A stretch of 39,871 bases of DNA from Acanthaster planci (GCF_001949145.1 NW_019091598.1:46569-86439); one strand, 5' to 3'. Shown: positions 11,924-22,599, counted from the stretch's first letter. Notes: generated from the letters alone by a model not told the origin. Translations and numbers: made by a program.

Positions 11924-12124
11924 TTAGAATGTAAATCCTGCACTGTGAATGGCTTCATTTAGTGCAAGATGTACCTTTTCCGTGGGAGATGAGGGGGTGT
12001 CCACAGACTTGCGCTTTGTCGACGACTTCCTTTCTCCACAGCATTTCTGCGCATCACATATACTGTTAGGCTTACAGAGTATCTTGCACACACTGTTGTC
12101 TAAGAAACCATTACCTGGGTCATC
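11924..12124 (-). CDS. slc30a1: Zinc transporter ZnT1-like, exon 7 (Cys-rich C-terminal tail)
   Basis: The acceptor CTTCAACCAG ends at 12125, and the exon starts in phase 0, as the exon 6 donor requires. It encodes residues 358-423 and ends at TAA (11926-11924). The tail carries C370, C374, C380 and C385-C386-G387 (pattern C-x3-C-x5-C-x4-CCG). Vertebrate ZnT1 has a comparable Cys cluster ending in CCG just after its PEF motif, which is the main reason for assigning this exon. The rest is hydrophilic, with KSSTKRKS and TPSSPTEK. In ZnT1 this tail is cytosolic. The exon is easy to miss because the exon 6 frame reaches a stop on its own. The splice join is inferred from sequence, not transcript data. 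Confidence 0.8.
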   Translation of the reverse strand, partial: DDPGNGFLDNSVCKILCKPNSICDAQKCCGERKSSTKRKSVDTPSSPTEKVHLALNEAIHSAGFTF

Positions 12125-12259
12125 CTGGTTGAAGAAAACGTACAAAAGGCTCAGGGAGTATTCAGGTATCTTCAGTGTTAAAGTCAACTAGACTGGTACT
12201 CTGCTTTGCAAGTTTTATCTTGAATGCCATTCTCAGCACATCACATGACAACAAAGAAG

Positions 12260-12737
12260 TAGGGCTGACTCAATTCGAATAATTCACTATTCAAATATTC
12301 GACCTTCAATTTGATCGAATATCAGAATATTCGGTCGTACCAACAGGTAGATTGTTGATGAACAAACTACACACAAAATCAGTTGCAATAACGCACACAA
12401 TTGTACATTATAATCAATATAATAGCTTTTCACATCTAGGAGTACCTCCAGCCACAATTTAGCAAGATTTAAGAGATGAACGATACTTCTTGCCCAGTTG
12501 AAAATTTCTACTCCTTTTAAATTGTTTAATGAATAATATACTTTTTGCATCGTAAGATTTCTGTCACTTTTCATTAAAATCGGCTTAAAACAAGCCTCCA
12601 TTGCACAATTTCTCCTTTAAAACAGAGAAAATTGTCCCTTCCTTTTCATGAATTTGGCACTTGAATATTCAAATTCAGAAGATAATATTTGAATATTCGA
12701 TAATTGGTCGAATATTTCGTTATTTGGCACAGCCCTA
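12260..12737. mobile_element. Non-autonomous hAT-like element in intron 6
   Basis: The ends read TAGGGCTG (12260) and CAGCCCTA (12737), an 8-bp perfect inverted repeat continuing into diverged ATTCGAATATTCG-rich arms on both sides. Flanking 8-mers CAAAGAAG (12252-12259) and TAAACAAG (12738-12745) agree at 6 of 8 positions, fitting an aged 8-bp hAT target-site duplication. It is 478 bp with no transposase remnant. Confidence 0.65.
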
Positions 12738-13086
12738 TAAACAAGGCATTGGTACCCTCTGTACTAATGATACAACACTGTGGAACCCAACTGGCTCCAA
12801 ATGCATGTGCACAAAGTATGACGTCATCAGGGGTTTAGCTTTTGCAAGCTGTTACCTGAGTCAACTGGCAAATTAACAAGGGCATCTGTAGGCAGTGATG
12901 ATTTGAGAGTTTATTAGAATACATTTTCCTGTTGTAAAGTTGTCTTGGCAGGCAGATACACTGCACGATCTGCTGGTATCTTTCACTCTAATGACCCTGT
13001 TTTAGACAATAAGCTTCTTAGACAATATTCTCCAACTGTGAAGATTTCAAAACTCCGTGCAATCTTTGATGGGAGGAGTCAAATGA

Positions 13087-13092
13087 TTTATT
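13087..13092 (-). promoter_or_regulatory. AATAAA poly(A) signal in intron 6, just after the read-through stop
   Basis: AATAAA on the minus strand begins 21 nt after the TAG (13116-13114) that ends the exon 6 read-through frame. If used, it would end a short transcript isoform inside intron 6. Confidence 0.4.
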
Positions 13093-13143
13093 AACTTATT
13101 TTGGGACGGGGTGCTATACAGGCAAACGGTCTTGTACACTTAC

Positions 13144-13326
13144 TTCGATGAATTCCGGCTGTATCGTCGTGGAGTGGATGCCTTGGTCATGCAGGTAAGA
13201 CTTGATCTGCTGGGCTACAGTGGTATAATCGTGCATGCTGTGGAACAAGATGTGGGCAGTGGCTATGTACTTGTTGCCAGACAGCTGCCAGACATGTAGT
13301 TCGTGCACATTTGCTATGCCTTGAAC
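13144..13326 (-). CDS. slc30a1: Zinc transporter ZnT1-like, exon 6 (cytoplasmic domain, second part)
   Basis: The acceptor (TTTTTGCACCAG) ends at 13327. The exon encodes residues 297-357 of the cytoplasmic domain, including VHELHVWQLSGNKYIATAHI (303-322), very close to the ZnT1 signature HELHVWQL, and IHSTTIQPEF (346-355). In the CDF family this ferredoxin-like domain mediates dimerisation and metal regulation. The donor is a perfect GTAAGT after GAA (13143-13138), phase 0, leading to exon 7. Without splicing the frame adds VSVQDRLPV and stops at 13116-13114, so the exon could also be drawn as 13114-13326. I prefer the spliced form because exon 7 restores the family's Cys tail. Confidence 0.9.
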
Positions 13327-13489
13327 CTGGTGCAAAAATAAACAAGAGGAGGTCAATGCAAAATGTGCATCAACTACACTCTCTTACAAGCTACAAAATG
13401 GTCGGAAAGAAAGTGGACATTGGGAAGATCACGAAGCCTACATGTATGCAGATTTAATACAGCGCTGCCATCAAGTCCTTGTGTAAGTC

Positions 13490-13730
13490 ATGGGTGTGAG
13501 TAGCCACTTAAAATTAAAGTTGAAAACATTTACAGCTAAAAGCTGAAATGTAACAAGTTCCCATACTTTTGTACAGACCAGGTGTACAAAAAAGCTGAAA
13601 TTTAGGGTCAACATTTAACCCTAACCCCGAAGGGTGCATGTAAACTTGTATTGAAATTGGAGGATTTGGGACTGTTAGGGTTAAACAAAAAAAGCTGAAA
13701 TCAGCTAAAAAGCTGAATTCTCACACCCCT
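13490..13730. mobile_element. MITE in intron 5, hAT-like (8-bp duplication)
   Basis: Ends ATGGGTGTGAG and CTCACACCCCT form 11-bp inverted repeats with one mismatch. Flanking 8-mers TGTAAGTC (13482-13489) and GGTAAGTC (13731-13738) agree at 7 of 8. The 241-bp interior contains repeated AGCTGAAAT words and TTAACCCTAACCC/GGGTTAA motifs. Non-coding. Confidence 0.75.
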
Positions 13731-15029
13731 GGTAAGTCGTAAGTGTCGACTCCTTGTCAGCCTGCGTGGAACACACAATATCCGGTAGTACATGTATGTG
13801 CAAATGCAACATGCAAGTGTGGGTAGGCATTCGCCACGTTCAGGGGACAAGTTCTTGGGGACATTTCTGAGTCCCCATAACGTTTTCGGTCCCCACAAAA
13901 TAGGTGAAATGTCAAGTGTATGTTCCCACAACTACGGTGTGGGAGAATGTGCACTTTGTGTGTATTTCCACGTGTCGCTACAGAACTGGCTTCAAACACT
14001 TCATAAAAATTGTTAGTGAATTTTCAACAACTTTTGCATTCAAATAGAAGTACACTGCAATCATACACTGAAATCAAATCAATCACTTAGATCAAACAGA
14101 ATCTGTGTGAGAAGTGTTACAATAGACATGACTGCTCCAATTCCTGAGAAAAAAAATAGCAAAGTAGTCAGTACGTGTAGTTCGAGGATCACCTCAGGAG
14201 GCTAGTGTTTACTGAACCACTTCACTCAACCAATTTTTGAATACTGTGCATTACTAATTTTCAACTGAATGTGCACAATCCTGTTGGAATCTTCACATAC
14301 CCGGTAAGTATTTCCCACACTGTGGCAATGGCATGCAAGTGAATGTGCCACATCTCTGTCACCACTGATAGGATAAGCACGTAGTCCATAAGGCAGTATA
14401 CAGGAGCGCTAAGGCTGTGCAAGAGGAGTTCTTGGAATACCAGTATGATTTAATTACAATACACAGCATAATAACACAGTTATGCGTCAAAAGTATTTGC
14501 AAAAAATAGCATGTCAGGCCCATAAACACGGGCTTGGGATTTGTCGAGCCAGGGAGGCAGACTGCACAGTACACATTCACATTACTGGTACATGCACGTT
14601 CATACTCGTCGTCTCGAATGCTGTACCGTTTGCGTTCAAGAAGCTCCTACTTCTATTTCTGATGTTATCCTCAGCAAAGTCTACAAGTTTGGATGTTATG
14701 TCAAGCATTGAGACTTGATGTGAAATGGAATTAAACCACAGTGTAGGTACGAGAACTGTAAGAACTTCTGTTGAAGTTTAAGTAATCTTTTCTTAGCCTT
14801 TTTTAAATTTTAAATTTTAAATCCCAGGAATCCAAGGGCCTGAAATACATGAACACTCAAGACTCATTGTTTTATTAAGTGACCTAAAATGAAAAATTCA
14901 TTTGGGATAGCTACATTGTAGGAAAACGGAAATTTATTTCAAAGTGTTGATAAATGATTACAAAGACAACCCATGTTTATCATTAAGGAATAACACACCA
15001 TTTTCAGCCTTCAAACACAACGTAATTAT

Positions 15030-15887
15030 CAGAGATGCCACTAGCCTATGCCAAAAAAAATAAAAAAACGCACGGTGTCGGTTTTATACGTATTTATGCA
15101 GGGGTCTGCGTGCATGTACACAACGTGCATCTTCATCATGTAGTTGGTTATAAAAACAAAAAAGTTCTTTCTTGATCATCACTGGTCGATCACAGTCATG
15201 AGTTGCAGCCTACATGTAGGCCAGCCTGCTGTTTTTTTACTCAAAAAGATACAAACATGACGAAAGCTTTCCACCCCATCGGAAGTATGCAGCATTATGG
15301 TCATGACGGTAGTCGGTAGGTTTAGGCCTACCTGGCAAATGACGCTTTCTAACATAAGTAAAAAAAAAATCACCACTGTTATCCTTTTCTTTGAGCCATC
15401 TCCGCTGAAATTTGTCCTTGACATCTCTTTCAATATCGTGAAGATCCTCATTTCAGTTGACAATTAGATGCTGCATTTTGTCGGGCCCTTTAACATAAAG
15501 TCGATCCACGTGTTGATCATCCAATGTACAAAGTACGTTCATTGTGTACGTTCATGCATCGCACATGTCGCATATTTACAAGCCTCAAAGGTCAATATTT
15601 AAACATATTTCCAGTCACTGACGACACCACTCAACACAGTCCTTCGTATTTCGCACCACAATATGACTAACGGTAAGCACTCCACTGACGACTGCGCTCA
15701 AGATTAAGTACCCAGTCGCGCGGCGCAGGATACATGCGCATCATAGATTTGCTTCCAGTCTTTTCATCTTTATTTAATTCTGTCAATGTTGAAAACGTTG
15801 AAGGGGGAAATGTAAAAAAGTCGGATTTGGGGAGAAAAATACCAAAAAGTCGGATTTCCGATTAAAATCGGGAAAGTGGCATCTCTG
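15030..15887. mobile_element. Non-autonomous DNA transposon in intron 5 with 6-bp duplication AATTAT
   Basis: CAGAGATGCCACT at the left end and its exact reverse complement AGTGGCATCTCTG at the right end are flanked by AATTAT on both sides (15024-15029 and 15888-15893). The element is 858 bp. It contains two AAAAAGTCGGATTT blocks (near 15818 and 15845) and no recognisable transposase. The superfamily is not assigned; a 6-bp duplication is unusual. Confidence 0.8.
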
Positions 15888-15947
15888 AATTATGACTCAC
15901 ACTTTTACTCTTATTTGGCAATACAAGTAATCTGACTTGTAATCAGA

Positions 15948-16075
15948 CATGTACTTGTACTCAAAAAGTCTAAAAATTTGTACTCAGAGACCTGTACCTG
16001 TACTCAGTTGGCAAAGTACTCAGACTTAAAGTGTACTCAGCGATCTAAGTACTCTGCAGTACTTGGTACTCAGAA
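15948..16075 (+). repeat. Degenerate GTACTCAG-type repeat
   Basis: GTACTCAG or close variants recur at irregular spacing (about six times) between a GTACTTGTACTC start and a GGTACTCAG end. It sits in intron 5 just past the 858-bp element and is probably an eroded transposon or satellite-like stretch. Confidence 0.5.
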
Positions 16076-16176
16076 GAAGCACCCAACTGCAGCACAATGC
16101 CACTGCATAGTCAACACACCAAACCAAAGCTGACAGGGACATACTCAACAACCACAACCATCCACAAGCTACTTAC

Positions 16177-16259
16177 ATCTTGCACAAGTTCTCTTTCGAT
16201 TTGTTTAAGATCGATATCGGTGGGGATGGACTGTAGCAGGATCATACTGGACTGCTTCA
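16177..16259 (-). CDS. slc30a1: Zinc transporter ZnT1-like, exon 5 (start of cytoplasmic domain)
   Basis: The acceptor TTTCATTTCAG ends at 16260 and the donor GTAAGT follows the codon GAT (16177). It enters with two bases that complete Leu269 and leaves in phase 0. The 83-nt exon encodes residues 270-296, including SSMILLQSIPTDIDL (272-286), which matches the family segment (ALILLQTVPKQIDI in vertebrate ZnT1) linking the sixth helix to the C-terminal domain. It is bounded by introns of 983 bp (upstream) and 2,850 bp (downstream); the latter holds two DNA transposons. Confidence 0.93.
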
Positions 16260-16511
16260 CTGAAATGAAACAAATCCCGGAACAATTTACCAGCAGTGTT
16301 TTAGTAAACAGCACAATGCTGACACTAGTCCAAGAATTTACGGAAAAATATGTCAAGGCTTTAAGGCTGATCGTAGGGCTGTGATTGGATTCATGGAAAG
16401 TGTATTACAGTAAGTCTGACATACTGTACTCGTCATAAAAATCAGTAAAAGCAGTTAAGTTTTTCCTTGTACATGTTTACTTTGTATAGTACATTGCAAA
16501 TTGAAAGTTAA

Positions 16512-16572
16512 ATTAACCCTAACCCTCCTCAATCCTTCACCTGTTGGAGGATTGAGGAGGGTTAGGGTTAAT
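16512..16572. repeat. Perfect 25-bp inverted repeat (hairpin) with telomere-like TTAGGG words
   Basis: The arms at 16512-16536 and 16548-16572 are exact reverse complements, separated by an 11-nt loop. Each contains TTAACCCTAACCC or its complement. It lies in intron 4 of the zinc transporter, so the pre-mRNA would form a 61-nt perfect hairpin. Confidence 0.95.
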
Positions 16573-17242
16573 ACTATGTATTAGAATGGGAAATTCTGGG
16601 AACAGATTTGACTTTCATATTCACATTTTAACAAGGTCTCAAAAGGCATGAAAATGTTTTCCCACTCATAAGAAACGATGTGAAAATGTTTTCTTTCTTG
16701 TGGAAAAATCTGGCAAAATCTCTTCAAGACTGAGTGAAAATGTGTGAGAATCTTTTCCCAGTTGGGTGAAAATCAGAGCGGACGATGGCATTGCTTGTTA
16801 GGATACACACAAACTAGCATCATGAACAGGAGAGGGCAAGAGGGGTTTGCTTGCCCCTGTCCTACTCCCATCCCTACCCCCCGGAAAAAAATGATAAACA
16901 CAAAGAACAAAGGGGAGAAAAAGGAGAGATAGAAGACGATGAAAATCAACAATTTGCTTAAAACCTCCAAATTGACCCTTCCATTGTTAATTGTTTATCA
17001 TTTTCTGAAGCTCATGAGTACTTGAGCACTGGTAAAATCTCCCCCCCCCAAAAAAAAAGTGGTTTCCTCCCCATGGCAAAAATCCAGGCAAAATCCACAG
17101 CCACATACATGTACAGTATATATGTATTTTTTTGTCGAGTTATACGTACACCATTCATGGGCCCTACAGGAAGGGGCGGGGGTAAATACATGCATGGGGG
17201 GGAGTTAGGGTGCCCAGAGAAGAAAGCATTTGCACAACTCAC

Positions 17243-17431
17243 AGAGTGGAATGGCGGTGATGGTGATAATCGCGACGATGATGAGACTCATGGCTGGATC
17301 CACGTAGTGTTTCCAACTAAAGTCTGTGAACCAGATGATCAGGGCACTGACTATGACCACAACTGAGCCCAAGGCATCCCCCAACACGTGGAGGAACACG
17401 CCCCTCATGTTCAGGTGACCAGCTGACTTGC
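17243..17431 (-). CDS. slc30a1: Zinc transporter ZnT1-like, exon 4 (helices 5 and 6)
   Basis: The acceptor CTTCGGCAG ends at 17432 and the donor GTGAGT begins at 17242; phase 1 at both ends. It encodes residues 206-268. LNMRGVFLHVLGDALGS (212-228) is nearly identical to vertebrate ZnT1 and carries H220 and D224, the helix-5 half of the tetrahedral zinc site. Helix 5 spans about 216-240 and helix 6 about 249-268 (VDPAMSLIIV). In the CDF family these residues bind Zn2+ during proton-coupled export. H220/D224 correspond to H251/D255 of the human protein, the offset reflecting a shorter His-rich loop here. Confidence 0.95.
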
Positions 17432-18300
17432 CTGCCGAAGGGTAGACACAAAAAGAAGCTTGTTTACAAGAAATGTACCGGTACCCACTCCTGCTGTACA
17501 TGTGGTAACCACGTCACACTGAGTGACATACAAATATGCAGGCATTTCCTATGTAGAAACACCGAGAATGCAACATGTTCGAAAGAGCATTTTCAGTCAC
17601 ATGATTTTTGATGATTAACATTCAATTTACCTGGATGTGAGCAGAAACACGCGCAACTTCAAACTCTCTCCACATTCTGCCATACATAAAATTGTCAATG
17701 GAAATACACAGATTCGAAAATGCATGCGCTTCTATGGGCATGGCACACTTCCTAAAATGTCTTTGCCTGTCATGTTACATGTATGTCACGTGAAAAACCT
17801 CTATATGCTGCATAACATCTACACACTTGATTGATTTCCACTGAGTTGGTGCACAAACACACGGAGGATGTATACCACAGAGGTTGAGTGTTTGAGGAGC
17901 CCTTAGGCAGCCGTGGGCCACGGACGGGGAATTGCATCAAATACGGCTCCAGGAACTGTCTTGAGAGTTTTAAGACAGTGACGATGCAGTGGGAGAGGTC
18001 ACACAAATGACCGTCACGGATCAGCATCGGTTCAGTCCAGCATTGTAAAGGACTGCAACTGTGATATCTTGTTTCAAAAAAGTTACGTTTCTTGGCCAAA
18101 AGTAATACTGAACCCGGGGACAAGTTCAATGTGGAGTTACACCGTCTGTAAAATTCCCCAGTCATTTTGAGCAGATGGTCTCCCTGTCCTACGGTACATG
18201 TACCGGTACCTACACGTACTGGCCCTGGTGCCCTCTATCAACAGAACCTGCTGTAAATGTGACCAAATTCAATGAAAGGAAAACGTCCTGCTACATGTAC
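17432..18300. other. Intron 3 of the zinc transporter
   Basis: 869 bp with GT at 18300-18299 and AG at 17433-17432 (minus strand). A 131-codon open frame on the same strand (18165-17770) has no start or splice context and no family resemblance, so I treat it as chance. No repeats stand out. Confidence 0.8.
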
Positions 18301-18510
18301 CTGCTGCATTTGAGGTGGTGTCGGCATCTGCCCCTTCCTCCACTGCAACCTTCACATCTGCCACCTGATTGGTCGATTCATGCTCCAGCCGTTGGTCAGA
18401 GTCTGACAGCCGCTCATCCAGCTGCTCGAATTCAGGCTCGTCCTTCTTCTTGGGCTTGTGGCTATGCCCTTTGGCTTTGCCTCCACCGTGACTGTGCCCA
18501 TGGGACATGC
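18301..18510 (-). CDS. slc30a1: Zinc transporter ZnT1-like, exon 3 (His-rich cytosolic loop)
   Basis: The acceptor CCTCCACAAG ends at 18511; two entering bases complete Gly136. The exon encodes residues 137-205 and leaves in phase 1 before a GTACAT donor. It holds the cytosolic loop between helices 4 and 5: MSHGHSHGGGKAKGHSHKPK (137-156) followed by an acidic stretch (DEPEFEQLDERLSDSD and EEGADAD). Seen in sequence: five His in HGHSH/HSH clusters. In ZnT proteins this loop is thought to bind cytosolic zinc. It is shorter than in human ZnT1, accounting for part of the total length difference (423 versus 507 residues). Its conservation is low, as expected for this loop. Confidence 0.88.
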
Positions 18511-19061
18511 CTTGTGGAGGAAACAATTACCATGAATAAACTTTATATAAAATGATACGTCCATAATGTTCTATTCATAGCAGCACAGCACATTCAGAGG
18601 TCACAGTTCATAATCAAACATCTTGTTGTCAACTGGATGCCTGTTTTGAAGTTGAACAGTTTTGCTTTGTACATGTACATTTTATTTTTCACCAGTGTTA
18701 ACATGATGTTCCACTCATCAAAACTTTTCAAAACGCCAAATTCTCCTATTTTTAGATCATCAGCCCCAAGGACAAAACTCAGTTCCCTCCAGAAGAGGTT
18801 TAATTTTTGTTTCAAAATCTGCTTTTGAAGTTACAAGCTTACCAAATTTTATTCTGAAATGAATTGATGAAATATAGAAACACCGTTATCTCAAAATCTG
18901 TGAGTTTCACAATGTGACAGGTGATATAAATGGGTAAACTTCACATGTACACAGAAATACATGTACATGTATGGAGCTGCTTGGAGCTAAAGGATCCAAA
19001 TTCAGGGAACCTCAATTCAAGAATCTGAAGACAAAGTCAGGAATAAAGCTGAGATCGGAAA

Positions 19062-19305
19062 TCAGTGTTCCAGCTAAGACTATTTTGGTGCCGGGTAAAT
19101 TTTTGGATTACAAAGCATAGTGAGCACAGTTCTTAATGCTTTCTGATGCTTGAAATACGATCGAATTGGTACATTTAAATTTTCAGTAATATTTCAGTTC
19201 ATTTTTGGGAAAATCCGTGCTGGGTGGCACAGCCAATTTCAACCCTGAGTGCCGGGCGGAAATTTGCAGTACTGGGTGGTGCTGCCCACTGTGGCTAGAA
19301 CCCTG
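19062..19305. mobile_element. MITE in intron 2, hAT-like (8-bp duplication)
   Basis: CAGTGTTCCAGC (from 19063) and the complement of CAGGGTTCTAGC (to 19305) are the inverted ends. Flanking 8-mers ATCGGAAA (19054-19061) and ATCAGAAA (19306-19313) agree at 7 of 8, with one extra T at the left junction. It includes two GCCGGG words and has no coding capacity. Confidence 0.65.
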
Positions 19306-21071
19306 ATCAGAAAACAGCCCTCAGATATTACTTCTTGCTCGGTTCTGTCATCAAGACTTAGAAGTACAGTACAGGTCAGAATTTTAGCCGACACGCAAAC
19401 ACGCTTAGCGTGTCAGCATGTATCGAGTCAAACAGACACGAAAGGAGTTAACCACAAACATGAAATACGCTGACCCCTGCATAACAGAGAACGCTGCCAC
19501 CGCAATCCGATCTGCTGTTTGTTGACCGGTGCAGTCATTTTCCAGGTTTCCCACAACGAAAAGTATTCCGTTTGACTGCAGCTCAAGTTATCTTCAAATC
19601 CCATGGAAATGTTCTCAGTAGTTTACCTGGCATGTAGCAGGCATCACAAAATCATTTTCAAAGATAAAGCGTTTTGTTTGTCCATACAGGATCAATGAAA
19701 GTGGTTAATGTCTGAATTGCTCCAAATACTTCTGAATCAGGCACAGAAAATATTTGAGCATGAAATCAATTTTTCAACCGAGACAACTATACCTAGCAAA
19801 AACTAGAGAAAACTAATTTGTAAAATTTGCAAAACATAAATGGGGGTTAAAGTAAAGACAGCCCCTACGGCGGCGAGCCTAGCCTACACAAGTAGTTATT
19901 GCCGTACTCGGGCTCAGTGTGTTCAAATTTGCGTGAATATAAATTTGATGTGAGGTGGGGATTTTTCCTATCAGTTTTCGATCTTGGAGCTGGAAAATCT
20001 ACCAAAGGAAATCACTCTGATTGTGACAAAATTATGACCAAACTAAACGGCAAGATCGTACCAAAATGAAAGGAAGTTGGGTCTTCACGTGCAACGTGCA
20101 TGCACCGGCTTCACACGACAGACAAAGTAGCAGCCATGTGAACTTCATAAATATGCATATCGTGTAACATAAAAGGGCTGTAGCTTTGCATTTGTTGACG
20201 CTGCATCAAAATGAATATGCAATACACTTGTTTTAATTTATGATCAAAGCACTAAGGTGGTTGTAGTTTCATGATTGCTTGGTCATGGCATGGTTGCATT
20301 ACAATGTCGTTACAACAGATGAAAAAGTCAAATAAAATTTACTCAAGTTCAATTGGTGTTTTATTTTTTATTTACTGGAATTCTGATACATGAACTAAAT
20401 TTCCATAAATTAAGAAATACAACACTGTACATGTACTTCATTGTAAAATCAGCTTGATGTAATAGTTCTGGCTGAGGAATGGATTTCTTCTGTGGTTACT
20501 GTTTATTTGTGAAACAGTTTCTCGTGGAATTGCTTAAAAATAAAAACCGATGTAGCATTTAGCAGCAAGAAAAGCGTCGTGGTCACACCAGGCGATCCTG
20601 TGAGTTTAAAATTCAAAACTTAGCATTTAGGAAAAAAGTATCTGAACATACACGGTGGACTACTGGCCAGTTTCAATGAAATATGACATTTTTCAAGATG
20701 TAATCCGACTGAACAACGTTCGACTAATAATAGGGGCACCATTGTTAGACAGACTTCTCAAAAGCTTTCGACCTTTAACCCTAACCCCCCAAGGGTTGCT
20801 GGCCCTAACCTTTCTCATTCACACAAAGTTAAACACCCATATGGGACTTTGTGCTCAGAGGCTGTTGGACTTTGTTTTTCTGAGGTATGCCAAACCTAAT
20901 GCAAAAGCCAGCTGTCTGGGCCTACCAGACCTATCCCTGCAGAATTAAACACTTGACTACTGTGTAATTCTGTGTGGTTGGGGAAGGTTAGGGTTAATTT
21001 CTTAAGTTAGGGGTAAGGGAATCAATTATTCCCTGGATTTGCAGCAACAATGTGTCAGATATAATCAGACA

Positions 21072-21826
21072 TTATCTGAGTTCAAAAAACCCGGAGGAGG
21101 TCTTCCACAAGGTACCTAAATTGGTCCCATTGGTTTTCAGTGCTTTATCAACGATTTTTCGCCAGATAATAATGTTGGTAAATGGAAATATGTGGATGAC
21201 TTAACTTTAGCCGAGAACTGTCCTAGTTCTGTTACTGGTAATCTTCAAATTGAATTAGATCACTTTGTTGAGTGTAAACAAACTGATAACCTTATTCCTC
21301 CTGTAAGGAAAAACATTCACGGCAGGGAATTGCGCAACTCTCATTCATTGCTACCCCGTAGGACTAATCGATTTAAGAATAGCCCTATTCCATTTTACAT
21401 TAATCTATTAAATTCATAATTAGAGAATCTATACAGGCCTTCTTGGGGCTTACAATAGAGAAATCATACATAGTTCAACCCGCTGAAGTAGGTTTGAGCT
21501 ACATGTTCTCTATTTGTCTAAGTGTTTATTTGTTCCAATTTTTATAATTATGATTAGTGGTTAACGTGTTTGTCCTTGCTATTTTTTTAATGTAATTTTA
21601 GTGTATTTTACATGAATTTTAATTAGTGTGTTTAGAGGTTTCAGAAATTGTAAATCATGACTGGTGTTTTATGTGGTTGTACTTGTTATTTTTTTGATGT
21701 ACTTATACATTTATATGAATTTTAATTAGACCCTGTAACATTCTTGTAATTTGGCTTGTTGGGCTACGATAAGAATGAAATGAACTAAATGAAATGAAAT
21801 GAAATGAAATGAAATGAAATGAAATG
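21072..21826 (+). mobile_element. Truncated, internally deleted non-LTR retrotransposon (LINE) with GAAAT tail
   Basis: The frame at 21093-21419 shows reverse transcriptase motifs: GGGLPQGT, then an in-frame TAA (21117-21119), then IGPIGFQCFINDF, and the catalytic box KYVDDLT near 21186-21206. About 25 codons later it jumps to a typical LINE C-terminal end (RRTNRFKNSPIPFYINLLNS, stop at 21417-21419), so the thumb region has been deleted. A 3' UTR of about 360 bp ends in seven or so GAAAT units (21786-21826), typical of CR1/Jockey-like tails. The copy is inactive. It lies in intron 2, antisense to the zinc transporter. The clade is not certain. Confidence 0.85.
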
Positions 21827-22599
21827 TAGTGTATTTGTATTTATGAAAAAAGTACACACACAAGTACTAGGCAAAATTCAATGTTGAAATCACAGCCATT
21901 ATGAAACAGTCTTCGAGCTTCCCCAAATGCTCCACTGCACCGTGTGTGCAATGAGGTTTGGTACCCAGACACAAGTGTATTTTATGGTTTATATATGTAC
22001 GCATTTTCCCTTGTATGGAAAGGTGCCCTGCTAAATGCACAGCGTGCTTAATACACGCAAGTTTGTACATGTCCATACATGTACGTAATGATGAAAACAA
22101 TCATTGTAGCCACATAGCTGTATACTTTTTACCACTTTTTGTAAGCTTTTGTGAAGAGGAAAAAAATCAAATCAAAGGCACATTTGCTGACTGCCATTCT
22201 TGGCCACAAAAACCGGACACTTTAATTTTTAAGGAAAAAGTACCTATCCACCAGGCAATTGGTCCTTACTTTTTACTTGCCTGAAACGAAAGAAGAAATT
22301 TGTCCTGGCCAATCAGAAAACCGTGAATATGGAGGCCTGTCATGGACATTGGTTTTCCTCCTGCCATTATTTTCTGGTCCTCTGCTGCACAGCAATAGCT
22401 GCACATTGTGAGTTAGAATGGGTCCTCAGGCACCACAGAGAAATCATAGCAAAATTCAATTTTGTACTCTTTTAGAAGGGGGGAGGGAGGCCAGGAAAAG
22501 GAGCACCCTTTGCACGCTTGTAAAAATGATGACAAAAATGGATTACCTCTAATGTACATGTATACATTTCAAGCAGAAGTACAGTAGTCCCAAGCTTAC

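Noticed and set aside
13114-13143. Treating 13114 as the only 3' end of the zinc transporter CDS
   Set aside because: A perfect GTAAGT donor precedes it, and an in-phase exon with the family's Cys tail lies downstream. Kept as a possible alternative isoform instead.
17770-18165. 131-codon open frame on the minus strand in intron 3
   Set aside because: No start or splice context, no family resemblance, and it lies between two firmly placed exons. Length is within chance for 40 kb of six-frame sequence.
21786-21826. Independent microsatellite (GAAAT)n
   Set aside because: It sits exactly at the 3' end of the LINE remnant and is best read as its tail.
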